Assembly (NCBI RefSeq): GCF_040807025.1
Contig: NC_090942.1
Location: 75,993,987-76,057,986 of the forward strand
Source of the DNA: Struthio camelus
Lineage: Eukaryota > Chordata > Aves > Struthioniformes > Struthionidae
Reading direction: 5' to 3'
DNA: 64,000 bases
In this document: piece by piece, positions 51,875 to 64,000 of the stretch
Layout of the letters: every line of letters starts with the position of its first letter
How positions within the stretch are numbered: position 1 is the stretch's first letter
The notes under the pieces: generated by a model
Told to the model about the DNA's origin: nothing
What the model saw: the letters and a program-made list of their open reading frames with translations, nothing else
Database searches by the model: none
Translations under genes and position numbers: made by a program

Positions 51875-53934
51875 GTTTGCCTTTACAATGGGACTCACAC
51901 AACTAATTCTGGCTAAGGGCCAGTGAAGAGTTGTGCTCCTGAAGTCAATCCATTCCATCTTCCATACACAGCCAAGGAAAAACGTAGTGCACATCAGATA
52001 AACACGTAAGAACTCAGCTTCTGCTACATAACTTAAATCACAGGACTTTTTAACACAAAATTTGTAGCCTTTGTTTCAAATGGAAAGCCATAAGAAGTTA
52101 CTTGATAATGTCACGAGACCTGAATCAATTATTATTTAGCAGGGATAGTTCTTCATATGGTGCAAACTGACCTGTCTAAGACAACGGATCATCTCCTGCT
52201 CACACCATCTCTGACTCTTACCCTGACCAGATACAAACTGAATAATGTCTTGGCTGTGTCTGAAGCCTTAAGTCAAAGGTTTTGTGTATCTACAACTTCA
52301 ATGTGTGCTCATGAAAGTCAATGAACACAGGCTGAGGATGTTTGCACAGCTGCAAATTCACTATACACCTTTGGTATGGCTGGCAACCTCCCTCTGCCTT
52401 TCAGCTGCCTCTTCTTCTGTTTTGACCTGGAGCAATCAGACCACCATCTCCTCACATATCCTAATGGCAGGGAACTTCTCTGTCACCCACAATCTCCTTG
52501 GGCAGCCTTAGTACCCCAGCCTGTTGGAGGGCGTGCTGCCCTCCAGTAGAGCCTTCTGATATCTAGCATGGCCTATTGGCCTTTTCAACTTTTAAAATGG
52601 CCTTCTGATGTCCAGATATGCCATGCTACTCATCGACGTAGCAGAAACTTGAAAAAAAGTCCAGTTTCTTCTAGCTAGGACTGACAGAAGCACCATTAGC
52701 CCACTGGACCTGGAATGAGGCCACAGAGCCCCTGGGGTGGTGAGATATCTTCCCTAGTGCAATGGCACAATGAAAATGCTAAGCTGTCTCATGGCTGAGA
52801 GCACCACAGATGTGTTCCTGGCTGACCTCAATCAGACAACTAAAGTCTATATTTTTCTAAACCCCTGTGATGCTACGGGAGGTTTCCAGTTTTTCCTGAC
52901 TTCAGAAAGCCAGATAAAGATTTACAATCCTACAAAAGTATGGGGACAGTACCTCTGTTCTCATTTTCTCTCACTTTCTGTTTTCCCTTGGGCACCTTGT
53001 CTGACAAACATCCCTACCTTGTAGTTTGCTGTAGTTTGGAGCAACCCAACTTTCCCCAGGCACAGGAAAGACAATATCTCCACAGCCTGCTCCCTACAGT
53101 CGCATGGACCCAGAATGATTCCCTAGAACCCACTGATGCAGGTCACAACGACAGTGAAGAGCTGCCGATTAGGATCGAGGAGGACAGCAGATTTCAGGCC
53201 AGACCCTGAGAGTGCTGAGAGGCAGCAGTCACTCTAGCCCTACTGACCTGGGGCAGCGGTTAGTGAGGTGAGTGAGGAGAAGAGGACTGTGAATACCTAG
53301 ACTGGAAGGGGTTGACATTTGCTAAACATTTGAAACTGTCATGATCCAAAAAACTTAAGTTCAATAGTTTTTAGTATCCTGCAACATAATAGGAAAAAAT
53401 AATCCAATCTGATTCTCCAGCTAGGTTTACTGCAAGGACAATTATTAAAGAACTTTTTTTTCCCTCTAAGCTCAGTGTAGCTGATATCGAGAGATAGAAT
53501 CTCACAGAGTCATTTTGCAGTTATTTCCTTATAACTGCTATTTCAACTTTTCAAGTTTTTTTTAAGAGTAGTTAAGAAGAAACAAAACACTTGACATATA
53601 TATAACCCTCTAGCCTCTGAGAATTGAAGCAGTCCCCACTACTTTTCATCACTAAGGGGAAAATTTTCATCTGAAGTAAATTGATGTCTTCAATGTGGAC
53701 TTTATTGCAGCTACAGTACGGTATGCTTACTTCAGTCTTTGATCCACTGAAGTTCCATGGGGACTCTTGCAAGTGAAAGTAAAGCAGGATCCACGGTCCC
53801 GTGCTTTCCGATAAGGATGTAAGGAAGAAATCAAACTATTAGCTCTTTTATAGCACTTTACCCCTGAGGATTACCTAGTATATCACAAATACTTTCTGAT
53901 AAAACCCCTCAGAAGGGTGCATTCACTCAGAGGG

Positions 53935-54345
53935 CCTCAGAGGGCATCCACTGCTCTCCTCTTATCCACTGAGCCAGGGTCATTTTGCCCTAAAAGGCTA
54001 TCAGGTTGGTCAGGCATGAATTTCCCTTCATAAATTCATGCTGACTACTCCCAGTCACCTTCTTGTGCTTAATATGTTTGGAAATGGTTTCCAGAATTGT
54101 TTTATCCATCGTCTTCCCAGGGATCAAGATGAGGCTGACCAACCAGTAGTTGCCCAGATCCTCCTTCTTTCCCTTGAAGATAGGAGTGATGTTTGCTTTC
54201 TTCCAGGAACCTCTCCTGATCATGGTGACCTTTCAATGGTTTCAAGAGTGGCCTTGCAAAGACGTTGGCCAGCTTCCTCAGCACTCGTGGGAGCATCCCA
54301 TTAGGTCTCATGAACTTGTGTATGTGCAGTTTGTTTAAATGCAAG
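53935..54345 (-). mobile_element. CR1 LINE remnant, reverse transcriptase fragment
   Basis: On the minus strand two overlapping frames encode parts of a CR1 reverse transcriptase. One gives LRKLANVFARPLLK-like text (54230-54340). The next gives WKKANITPIFKGKKEDLGNY, then ISKHIKHKKVTGSSQHEFMK and GNSCLTNLIAF. The frame changes near 54215 and a stop follows near 53990. Text further left can be read as VDKRRAVDA, the continuing RT domain after another frame change. The fragment is dead: internal part only, no 5' end, no 3' end. Confidence 0.88.
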
Positions 54346-56639
54346 TATTTCTCCTTAGGGAAGGAAAATACTGATGACTACTCACCTGTTTTTGTTGATT
54401 TTTTGACTCATAGCTCTGATTTCTTACTAGAAATATGGATGCTGAACTTGTCATCTCACAATTTATAAATTTCTCAGCCCACCCACCATCCTATTAATGG
54501 AGATAAAAGTTAAGGCCTTCACTTCCTCCTGACTGCAGTCTCCACCCACCGCTCCATCTCTCAAGGTACTCTAGTTTCTGTGATGATGAGCACCTGAATA
54601 AACATCAAGATTAAGGGTTAAACCATTTTAATGCTGTTCTGCAGGGCTTTTACTTGCAATGACAGCCCAAGGCCTGTCTGTTCTTATGCATTATTTACCC
54701 TTGCTCCCCTTGAAATGACTGGCTATGTTTCTGCAACCAGCACTCCCTGTTTTATCACTAACCTCTTCTCACAGAGGATACTTTATGTGGAAACACTGAT
54801 TCATTCCAATTAGTTTATGCTCAAAGGCTTTTCTCCTCTTCCCATGTGAGACTCTGAGTAACCACAGAGGAAAAAATGCTATCATAATGGGACCTTTCTT
54901 TCCAAATCCTCTGCTGTGTCTAGATACCACGGGAGCCCGTTTCAGCTGCAGGAGGGACAAGGATATTTATTTTGATTAATGCTTTCCTATTTGCTTCCCC
55001 TTAGCCACAAGATACTGATCTCCAAGCAAAGACACATCATCTTTGCATATCTCTGCTCCCCAACCAGACAGTGACCTACTTTAGAAGTCAAACTGAGATC
55101 AGATGTTACTCTCTGGTTCATGGGTAAAAAAACTTTGACTCACAAGAGGAACTAGAGGAAAAAGATGTCCATCCTGTGCACTGCTATGTTCACAGTGAGT
55201 ACGGCTGGTTCCTTTCCCACACGTCTTTGCTGTTTATTTGTTTTTTTGATTAAGCTAACATGCATTTCAACAGCTGGTTCCTTGAGAGTTTTAAAAAGTA
55301 CTGAGGAATAGGCTAACCCATTAACAACAAAATAGTACTGGGAGAAAGAAAAATTGTAACCTGACAGATGCTGAGCTTATTTTTCTCTTAGTGGCTCCAT
55401 GTACTCCAGGAAGTAGTGAGGTAAGTGTGTGTGGGAAGATTTCATAAAGTTCGCAAATGACAGCATGATGGAGTTGTGTGCATGATCTGATTAAAAATTT
55501 GTTTTACACCTAGGATGAAATTTAAAAAATTAAAGAAAATAAAAAAGAGAAAGGCCCCAACCAGTAGTTCTTGTCTCAGGAAATTAAAGCTGGACACATT
55601 TACCATAAACAGTGGCAGTTATAAGGTTGGCTCTGAGTCCCAAAGTTCAGATCCTAAATGTAGTTCTTGGTCAAATCCATGCTTTTGAATTGCAGCACAG
55701 GAATAACGCCAACAGTACGCCCTCCCTATATTCAAGGGGTACTTGGATTTGGGCTGTAAAATTTCAGATTTTTGCAATATCTCCCTTTGCCTTTCGGACT
55801 GCCTGCTAAAGCTATGAGGATTTTACAGTTTTCACTGTGTACAATATCTATGAAGAAAAACGAATCTCTTCGCTCCAAAGTCACCAGCTGAAGTGATCAA
55901 GATATAACTTTAGTTTAGCTCAGTCTATCACCAAAACATGAAATCACATAAACTTTGCTTCTTTTTATGCAAGATTCTTACAGATCTCATGCAGAACTTT
56001 GGCTTAATAAGGTCAGTGTAAATGTAACATGGCTGTAGTTTTTTGTTTGGATCACTTGTCTTTCCAAACCAGGCCCTTTAGTTGTTTAGTCTTAAAAAAA
56101 TTAGGAAAAAGAAGGCGAGAAGGAGTAGGCTGAGAATTAAGAATGTACCTTATATCTTCCCTGAGCTTTGTCAACCCAAATCTGGATTATTTTTTATGAC
56201 TGCCCGTATTCCTGGTACTGGATGTATGAAGTCACTTGGTAATATGATTCCAACAGAAATAATAGGAGAGAAGCAATTTCTTGCATGTGTTGCCCTAGAA
56301 ATACCCAACACACCATGTGAAAGGCCATACTTTGTTATGAAACATTGCACTGGCACAATCATTTGGCCACAGTATGTTTAAAGAGCAGTGGAGACAGGGA
56401 GAACTTAAAAGAAAACACGGTTCTCCATCTACTCAAAAGGGAGGGACAGTTATTTCCAAACATTAAAAAAGATAACGTTGCTAAGCACACTTTCAAAAGT
56501 TGACTTGTCTATTAAATATATCCAGAAAGAAAGAAAGAAAAAGAAAATGAAAGAGAGAAAGAAAGAGAATGAGAGAAAGAAAGGAAGAAAGAAAAAAGAA
56601 AGAAAGAAAGAAGGAAGGAAGAAGAAAGAAGGAAGAAAG

Positions 56640-56697
<58 letters not shown>

Positions 56698-58780
56698 CAA
56701 ACAAGCTTTAAAAAGTAATGGCAAACACAAGCTAAGGTTCCAAAAGCAATTCTTGTGCCAACTTTAAGCAATTCATATAAACATAGAAATATTTTCTCCC
56801 AGGATGTCCCATGTTAGAAGAGTCTCTCTGAAAACAAGTTATGTAATACAAGATGGGGCTGGAGAAGAGACTCTCCGGAGCTGTCCTGACCAGTCCTGAA
56901 GGATCAATTCTTATATGTCCTATAATCCAAGGAAAAAGGAGATTGGAGGGAGAAAACACTGGATCAAAACAAGTGGCACTTCTTAGACAGATATGGGTGA
57001 GCAGCCCACAGTGGAACAGCCCAGGAGAGGAGAGATACTCATGTCTTGAAATGGTCTTTCTACCCAATATAGTGAGTTTTTGTGGCATGTTTCAACTTCC
57101 CCATCCAGATCCTACAAACGGGGCTAGAACTTCATATGCTGGTCCAATTCTTTGCTCTTGGAATTGCAGGTTTCCTGATGAAGAAAAAAAAAAACACGCT
57201 TTAGCCTGACTCATGCATGGGCCTCAGTAATCAACTTTCTCATAGATACTGGGTCCTGACCTGGTCCAAATGGCAAAGCACACATGATGCAAGGGTTTGT
57301 TCTCCGTGCATCTTGCACCAAATAAAGCCCAGCACAGATTGTTCTGGGACTTTCAGGATACTTTTACAGAAAAAGGGAACCAGAGAGCCTAGTTTTCTGG
57401 TCAAGAAGAGGAAAAATAGCAGAAGCTCTAGTCAATAAATCTGCTTATGAAAGTGTGGAATTAGGAATAAAGAATGTAAAAATTCACACTGAACCGGAAA
57501 GCCGTGATCTCCCCTGCCTTACAGAAGACGTATTTTTATATGCACAGCAAACATGAATGAGTACATAGAAAAGGACTTCTTGACATGGTCATTGATCATA
57601 ATGCATCTGGAAGATTATTACTAGTTTTAAGGGGCAAAATTCAAAAGAGAAAACAAGGAATTTCCTGAGCCGCTAATGAAGCCCCCTTTCATAAGGGGTT
57701 TATGTCTTGCACTCATTTGACTTCAGTGTCCAAGGATGTAAAATTTCCAGGCGATGTTGGATATAATAAAAATTGGGTGTAATTTAAAAAAGCGCTCTCT
57801 TATGCAGACTCTTTACTGACAAATACATTTACACTACAACCCTTCTTTCAGTGAAAATACTAATAAAGCATCTCCTGCTTGGCAACCCATTTTCACAAAG
57901 CTTGTAATATCTTAATTATCTTTGAAACCTCTACCATTTGTGGTTTGTGTTAGCCAAAGGATTCAGAAATGACAGAGAGGAGAGGAAGGAAGGGACACTC
58001 AGGCACAGTGGTTGCGTGCATCTTGTTTTCATGTGCAAAATCATTGTAATATCTTTTCAGAGCATGAAGGATGGTAACACTCGGAAGCTGAGCACCTTTA
58101 CAACTCCATGTGATCACTCCCCAGCAGCCTGGTGGATGTCAAATAATATTCTACACTCAGTGCCTCCAAAAAACCACAATATATGTTTGTTCAAAATCAA
58201 TAGCCCATTCGAAAGATCCTCTTTCCTTGCACAGTCTTTTTTTTTTTTTCTGGTGAGAAAATTAGTAGAATGGGATAGGAATAGGCTTCATCTTTGGGAA
58301 GACTCAGTGCTCTTGGACTAATGTTAAACAACCAAAAATAGCTTGAGTAGCCATGAGCTTTGAGTAATAAAATGCAAAGACATAGCGGAATATAAGGGCA
58401 GATATACGAGGACAGACCAAATGTTCCTCTAACGTGGTAGTATCTCTCCAGGTTTAGTTATGATTAGATATGGCATCTGTTCTTACTGGCTCAAAATGTA
58501 GATACTCACTGTGAGGACTCACTATTAAATGGCTTTGCTGAGCTGGAAGATGGATCCAGACTCTGTGTATTTACCACTCAGTAGTGCACTATCCCTTTCC
58601 CACAGAAAAATGCCCCAAAGGGGCCAGTAAAGGGTATATGGCAAGCAGTAATGGAATTGGTAGTGGCAGTCTCCCCCAGAAGCCTCTTCCAGCATCTGAA
58701 TTTTGCTGTCCAAAGACCTTCCGAAGCAGAGGTGTGGTCTTACAACCAACAGCCCTTGATGGACTCCTGTTCTCTGAATT
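54346..58780. other. intergenic region, no gene seen
   Basis: AT-rich DNA between two CR1 remnants. It holds the GAAA microsatellite at 56525-56698. No recognisable coding sequence or RNA gene. Confidence 0.6.
56525..56698. repeat. (GAAA)n polypurine microsatellite
   Basis: About 174 bp of GAAA, GGAA and GAGA units ending in a perfect (AAAG) run from about 56646 to 56697. The repeat makes long FLSFFLSFF-type frames on the minus strand, which are not genes. Confidence 0.97.
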
Positions 58781-58784
58781 TATC

Positions 58785-59210
58785 TTATCGCTTTTTGAAT
58801 ACATGTACATTGGCAGCATCCATCAGATCCTGCAGCAAGACATGGCACAGTTTAATTATACTCCTTGAAGGATCACCTCTTGTTTGTTCTGAACCGACCT
58901 CTGACAGTTTCAATTGATGCCCATTATCTCTTGCATTCAGAGACGGTGAGAAATGGTTTCTTGAACATCCTCCCCGTGACACATGATCTTATAAAGGTTT
59001 TGTCATACGCTCCTTCAGACATCCCTTTTCTAGACTCGGGGGTCCTAGCTCATTTAGTTATTCCTTGAACCATAGTCATTCCTTGAGCCATTCCACCATA
59101 TTGATCATCTTTGCTGTATTTCTCAGAAACTTGCAGTTCTACTATATCTTTTCCGAAGTGAGAGGACCGGAACCATACACAATATTCAAGGTACACCATG
59201 GACTGAAAAA
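58785..59210 (-). mobile_element. CR1/L3-clade LINE remnant, 3' region, antisense
   Basis: On the + strand it reads as the reverse complement of a CR1-type 3' end: TCAATTGATGCCCATTATCTC matches the inverse of GAGGCAATGGGCACAAATTGA at 62892-62912. Further right TTGCAGTTCTACTATATCTT, a GAGAGGACC segment and ACACAATATTCAAGGT, then CACCATGG, are typical of old CR1/L3 copies in sauropsids. It is highly degraded with no intact frame. Confidence 0.65.
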
Positions 59211-62200
59211 AAGGAAATCATGATGCTCTCTGTTTTGTTTAGTATTTCTAATAATTCCTAAGATTGAGGTTACTTTTTTAACTGCTACTGAACCCTGAAC
59301 TGAGACAGAATTATGAAATGTGAAACTGCAAGCCTGGAAAAGAAATTCCTGTCCTAGCCTCCATGTGGGCCAGGTATGTGCTGCTGCTTCTGTTAGGCTC
59401 ACTTTCTGCTCAGAGCATCCTCAGCACAGGGAGCATCTGAAGAAGAAGTCCCAAGGAAGGATGCTGCAATGCGTGTTCCTGAAGTACCAGAAACAGTGGG
59501 TGAATTTTGTACAAGCAATAACTACCATTTTCCATCACCAAGGTGAGCGGCAGCTGCATGCGTTGATTAAGAGTAAATTCAAAGTCTCTCTCTTTTATCT
59601 TTGGAAGCTTGAATTCAGGTTCAGATTCCCTCATAAATCAGTAGGACAAATCTGGGGTTTTCCAACCCATGCCTGTCGACATCATTAAGTGCTTAGACTG
59701 TTAAAAGCCAGGACTGGACAGTTTCAAATAAGCTCTGCAGAGGGAAGGTGATAAAACCCATGCATTTTACTTCTCATGGTAGTGAGAGTGAGGACAAAGT
59801 TAGCCACTGTGGTTTGAGCTGAAGGAAGTGCTTTCTCCTGCCGGAAAGGAGTTATCCTCCTATGCATGGCATTGTTCAGGCCTCCTTGGTGGGCTCCCGA
59901 GAGCACCACCTTGCAGGAGCGGCAGGGATCACTCTATGTACTCACTGTATATCCTTTATTGTTGAATAAAGCCCAAATTTTTCAGGTACAAGCAAAAGCA
60001 AATGATAAAGCTTCAGTGTACTCTGGTTTATTTGTTACTAGCTGCACTATAAATGTTCTAGGAAAACAATGTTTAATACCATCACCAGCTAATAAAATGG
60101 CTTTCTCTGCAGTGTTTGCATGAAGGTCTAATTTCTTTTGAGCAAGCTGGCTTTGACGTTACTGGGAGACGTTTTGTGGCATATATTTACACTCGACTGG
60201 ATTCCTGTGGCATCTCCCAAATGCAGTTGACACAGGGTTTGGGCCCCGGCTGCCAGAAGACAGAAGAGCGCTTTGCACGGCACCTTATCAATTTGCTGTG
60301 CCGACTGAGTAGCCTGATTACTTTTCCAGGCTTTAGAAGGCTGGCTAAACCTCCCTGAACCATTAATCTCAAGATAGCTTGCACTGAGAGGACTGCTTCG
60401 GCGATTTCTGTAAAAATAAACCAGAAAGAATGCATTGAGGAAGATAGTTTTTGCAAGTTTTACAGCTTCTTGGCCTCTTTGGGGTGGATTTTTTACTAAT
60501 GGGAAGGATTAAATGGAATATCCTGGTGTCTCAGCACAACGCAGTGACCGACTTGCACAGCTGTTCTTAGTCATATCTCCTACCAGCATTGTCACTTTGG
60601 CTTTGCTACTGAGCACACAATCCAAAAGGCCTCATTCACTGCTTCTTCAACTCAGCTTCCTCCCAGTAGCTCAAATTTTTCAGGTCTCAGACTCGGACAC
60701 AACTTATTCTAGCTTTTCAGAAGCTTAGTTTCACTGGAACTGGGCTAGAGAAAAATTAGAGGGAAAGAACAAGAAGGGAGTACCTGAAAAGATTTCTATT
60801 GTCCTAGCATATAACTCTTATTTAGTTGGTGATTATGATGGCAGGGCATCTAGACCAATAAATAACAACACTGAGCAATCATTGCACACACAATAATATA
60901 AGATTCATGTAATGTAGGTATCTGAATGCTAAAGGAACATATTCTATGATTATAAAAATGTGATCTACATGAGGCATGGAGAAATTTGTCTCAAACTGGA
61001 AAAAAAAAAGCCTTCATTTTAAAAATCTATTCACTATATAAAATTATTTCTTCTGTCAGATATTTTATCTCATACCATAAAATAGAGTACAGTCATTGTA
61101 TTGTAGGAGAAATGCACTCACTTTACCAAGTGAGTCCCAAGAGACTTTATAATTTCAAGAACTGGAGTGGAAATCAGATGGTAAAGATTACAGAATATGG
61201 AAGTGGTTCTACAACCAAGTTAAAAGATTCCTTTTTTAAGAGCAATAATCAAACAAGTCCTTATCACAGGTGACAACTAAGCATATATCAGTGCAACTGT
61301 ATGTATTATCATATATTTTTAACTACAGCATCAAATATGCTGTTAAGTGTGATGATGATATGAGTGCTTACACCTGCTGAAGTGCTTCCACCAACAGAGG
61401 TATATACTAATCCAGATGCAAATAGAATTAAAATCATATATCTAGGTATAATTTCTTATGTGAATAAATCTCAGCTGCATTATGTTTTTTAGTATGCTGG
61501 CTATACAAGGACTTTGCTGCAAAGGTGAAGAAAATATCTGTGCAGTACAATGTTTGGACATTGGTCTGATGAACACGGATTCATTTTCTTTGGTGAGATT
61601 TTCATTTGAATGACATTACCTGTTGGGAATACAAGGACAGGACATAGGTTAAGATACATTTCAACATTAGCAGATGTAAGTTTGGTTCCATCGCAACTGA
61701 ATCAACGCCTAGCAGCAGTCTTATGACCCAAAGCCATGGGGAGAGAGAGAGAGAGATATCCGAGCAAACTGGCAGGGAGTTCCTTATCTTTTATAATCAT
61801 TTTTATATCATTTCAGTTCAAAACAAAAATCAGAGTTTGGTTAAGCTTTTGAATTGTAAATCCATACACCAGCCTAAGCTGTTGTACCATGGACTTTACA
61901 GCACAGCAGTGCTAGTGTGAAAGTGGATGCTAGTGCAAAGGCAGGAATTTAACCAGGAATCTAAATCTTTATGTTTTTAAATTCTGAAGACATTAAAAAA
62001 GCAACTCTATAGAGAAAATACGAGCAACCCCTTCCCTTTGCACTCAGCTATTTCATAATTTCTGTGCTATTCCATAATTAGCTTTTTATCTCTAGTTTTT
62101 TCAACCGTGCTGTTTGCAGCTATGCTTCTGGTGGAGACTATGTTCTTTCCCACTGTTGGACTATGCGCCTGTGGTTTCCATTGACATCTCAGGTCTGACG

Positions 62201-62840
62201 GGTGTTTCATCATCATCTAAAAAACTTTTTGCTCGGGGCCGTGAACACATGAAATTGTCCAACTTTTATTCCAAAAAGCAAGAAATCAACTGCGTTGTTA
62301 CTACCACCTAGTGGTGGTCATGTTAGACTTGCAGCAAGCACTTTTATTATACAAAAGATGCTTCAGAAAAGGGGCCAATTATGAATAGTTTAAATAATGT
62401 TTCTTTAATCTCATGGCTCTTTGTATGGAAATAAAAGGTTCACTTATTTTGCCACTTAGGCTGTTCTTAACTCGTTCTTTGTAATGAGTCAGGATGCTGA
62501 GGAGTTCTCAGTGACTAACTTACAAATATCTTTTGAATAATTTAACATTAAGGCTCTTAATAAACCTTAATAAACAGCAGTCGTTTTCTCCATACAGAGG
62601 AAGCTAGCCTACTGTCTTGACACTCCCAGTAACTGCCCTGGTCTCACTCTCAGCCTTCTTCCAGCACTCTTGGTAACTTCTGGGAGAGCAAGCTCAGCCT
62701 AAGCATAGCCACCATGCCTGAGATGCAGCAGGGCTCTAGGAAAAGAGCTAGGAGTGAAAAGCATACAGTATGCAGCCAAAGAATAGGTTAGTAAAAGAGG
62801 TTTATTTTTTAGTTTTCCAGCAGACTCTTCATGTTCATAG
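59211..62840. other. intergenic region, no gene seen
   Basis: No recognisable gene. A short (GA)n lies at about 61740-61757. The computed open frames here are under 125 codons and show no family I recognise. Confidence 0.55.
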
Positions 62841-62844
62841 CAGA

Positions 62845-63165
62845 TCAGGTCCCCACCAGACTCTTCTCAGTGGTGTCCAGCGACAAAACGAGAGGCAATG
62901 GGCACAAATTGAAACATAGGAATTTCCATCTGAACATGAAGAAAAATTTTCTTACTGTGAGGGTGACTAAGCACTGGAATAGGTTGTCGACAGAGATCAT
63001 GGAGTCTCCATCCTTGGAGATACTCAAAAGCCGTCTGGACAGGGTCCTTGGCAACACGCTGTAGGTGACCCCACTTGCAGAGAGGGATCGGACTAGATGA
63101 TCTGCAGAGGCCCCTTTCAAATCCTGCCGTTGTGTGAGTCTTTGTGCGACTCTATGTAAGTGTCA
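62845..63165 (+). mobile_element. CR1 LINE remnant, 3' end
   Basis: Matches the classic avian CR1 3' end: AGCGACAAAACGAGAGGCAA, then TGGGCACAAATTGAAACATAGG, later ATGGAGTCTCCATCCTTGGA, then CGTCTGGACAGGGTCCTTGG and TGATCTGCAGAGGCCCC. The frame 62831-63064 encodes [20 protein letters not shown], then [20 protein letters not shown], the C-terminal part of ORF2. 5'-truncated, as most CR1 copies are. This is the best-preserved transposon in the window and the main pointer to a sauropsid. Confidence 0.92.
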
Positions 63166-64000
63166 GGTCCATGCTTCCTTTAGAGTACACAGCTTCTAAT
63201 ACAGACTGAAGAACATGGGGAGGCAAAGCCTAAAAAGAGCGTCACTGAGGGTTACTGGGAATTTTGAGAAGAAGATATAACAAATAATGAAGTCTGTTAG
63301 ATAAGCATGGCCAGCGGTGAGAAACCTTTCATCAGTACAGCAGCTCCCAGCCTTCTCAATCTCCCAGACCTTAGGAGCTGGAGAAACAGCATTGACACGT
63401 GTTTCAGTGCATGAAAGATCAGAGACCAAGACTTTAAGTCAGATGGACACGCTCCAGGAATGTAAAAAGAGTAGGACAGGGGATGTGTATCAAGGGATGA
63501 ATACTGACACAGTGCATGAGATGGATGGGTGGAAAAGGGACAGATATCCCTGAAACCCATTTATTTCATATGCTATTTCACTGTGCTGTATCAGAGACTG
63601 AGACAAACACAGCTGATAGCATATCCTCTGTGCAATACTCCTTTATTTCTCCATCTCAAAATATCGCACTGCCAGGCAGTTGCAAGAAATAAGTCAATAA
63701 ATCAGCACTAAGTTATGAGGATTATGAGTGCATCGCCCGAGAGTGCTGTTGTAGTTTCATGTCTCCGATAATTTCATCCACAGTTGACGTATTTTAATGT
63801 AGGTGACAAGTCATTGTAATATATCAATATCACTAAAAGAACAAGAAAAATAAAAAGTTGGTAAGAGACTTAGTACATTTATAAATGTTCATTTTATTTT
63901 TCTTGATAGTTACTGACCAGACTTCTGCAAATAAGTTATTGGCTTTGCTTTTTAGGTATTACTTGCATCAATAATTTCTGTTCAGCCTCTGACCCCTGTC
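63166..64000. other. intergenic region to window end
   Basis: AT-rich sequence without any recognised gene, RNA or repeat. Confidence 0.5.

Larger units (their letters stand above)
38165..53930. other. intergenic region downstream of KCNJ8, first part
   Basis: About 16 kb with no gene I can support. It contains GC-richer patches (38560-38940, 39760-40060, 45970-46260), CA and GAAA microsatellites and otherwise AT-rich DNA. LDHB is the next gene in the same direction in human, but I see none of its conserved segments here. Confidence 0.6.

Noticed and set aside
56450..56771. Minus-strand FLSFFLSFF frames and + strand KERKKERKK frame
   Set aside because: Pure translation of the GAAA microsatellite.
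59320..59688. 122-codon frame
   Set aside because: No recognisable family, no splice or promoter context; length within chance expectation for AT-rich DNA.

Overview
The window is vertebrate nuclear DNA. It holds the 3' end of ABCC9 (SUR2, the sulfonylurea-receptor subunit of ATP-sensitive potassium channels) and, about 13 kb downstream on the same strand, all of KCNJ8 (Kir6.1, the pore subunit that pairs with SUR2B). The same head-to-tail order occurs on human chromosome 12p12. CR1-type LINE remnants, a MIR-like SINE, many short microsatellites and compact introns point to a sauropsid. A bird is most likely, but a crocodilian or turtle cannot be excluded. No species call is possible.

Layout. 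1-2760 is ABCC9 intron. 2761-15434 carries nine internal ABCC9 exons (about exons 29-37 by mammalian numbering) encoding the last transmembrane segments and nucleotide-binding domain 2. All have AG/GT borders and compatible phases. Two alternative last coding exons follow: 16638-16775 (38A, SUR2A tail) and 17638-17775 (38B, SUR2B tail). 17776 to about 30.4 kb is 3' UTR and then an intergenic stretch with no gene I can support. About 30.43-31.14 kb is a CpG island with GC boxes next to alternating purine-pyrimidine and (AAAAC)n tracts, the probable KCNJ8 promoter and noncoding exon 1. KCNJ8 coding exons are 31572-31936 and 35303-36203 (421 aa in total), split by an intron inside the arginine codon between the turret and the pore helix. 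From about 38.1 kb to 64 kb I see no gene, only three CR1 remnants, CA and GAAA microsatellites and some GC-richer patches.

How the genes work together. Kir6.1 tetramers assemble with four SUR subunits. SUR2B/Kir6.1 is the vascular smooth-muscle KATP channel and SUR2A is mainly the cardiac and skeletal-muscle form. The window holds both the exon choice that separates SUR2A from SUR2B and the pore partner.

Most notable points: a Kir6.1 turret with an N-glycosylation sequon and two extra cysteines; a strong-context out-of-frame upstream ATG 14 nt before the KCNJ8 start; SUR2A exon geometry that should escape nonsense-mediated decay; and a Z-DNA-prone tract against the KCNJ8 promoter. I found no undescribed multi-gene system here.
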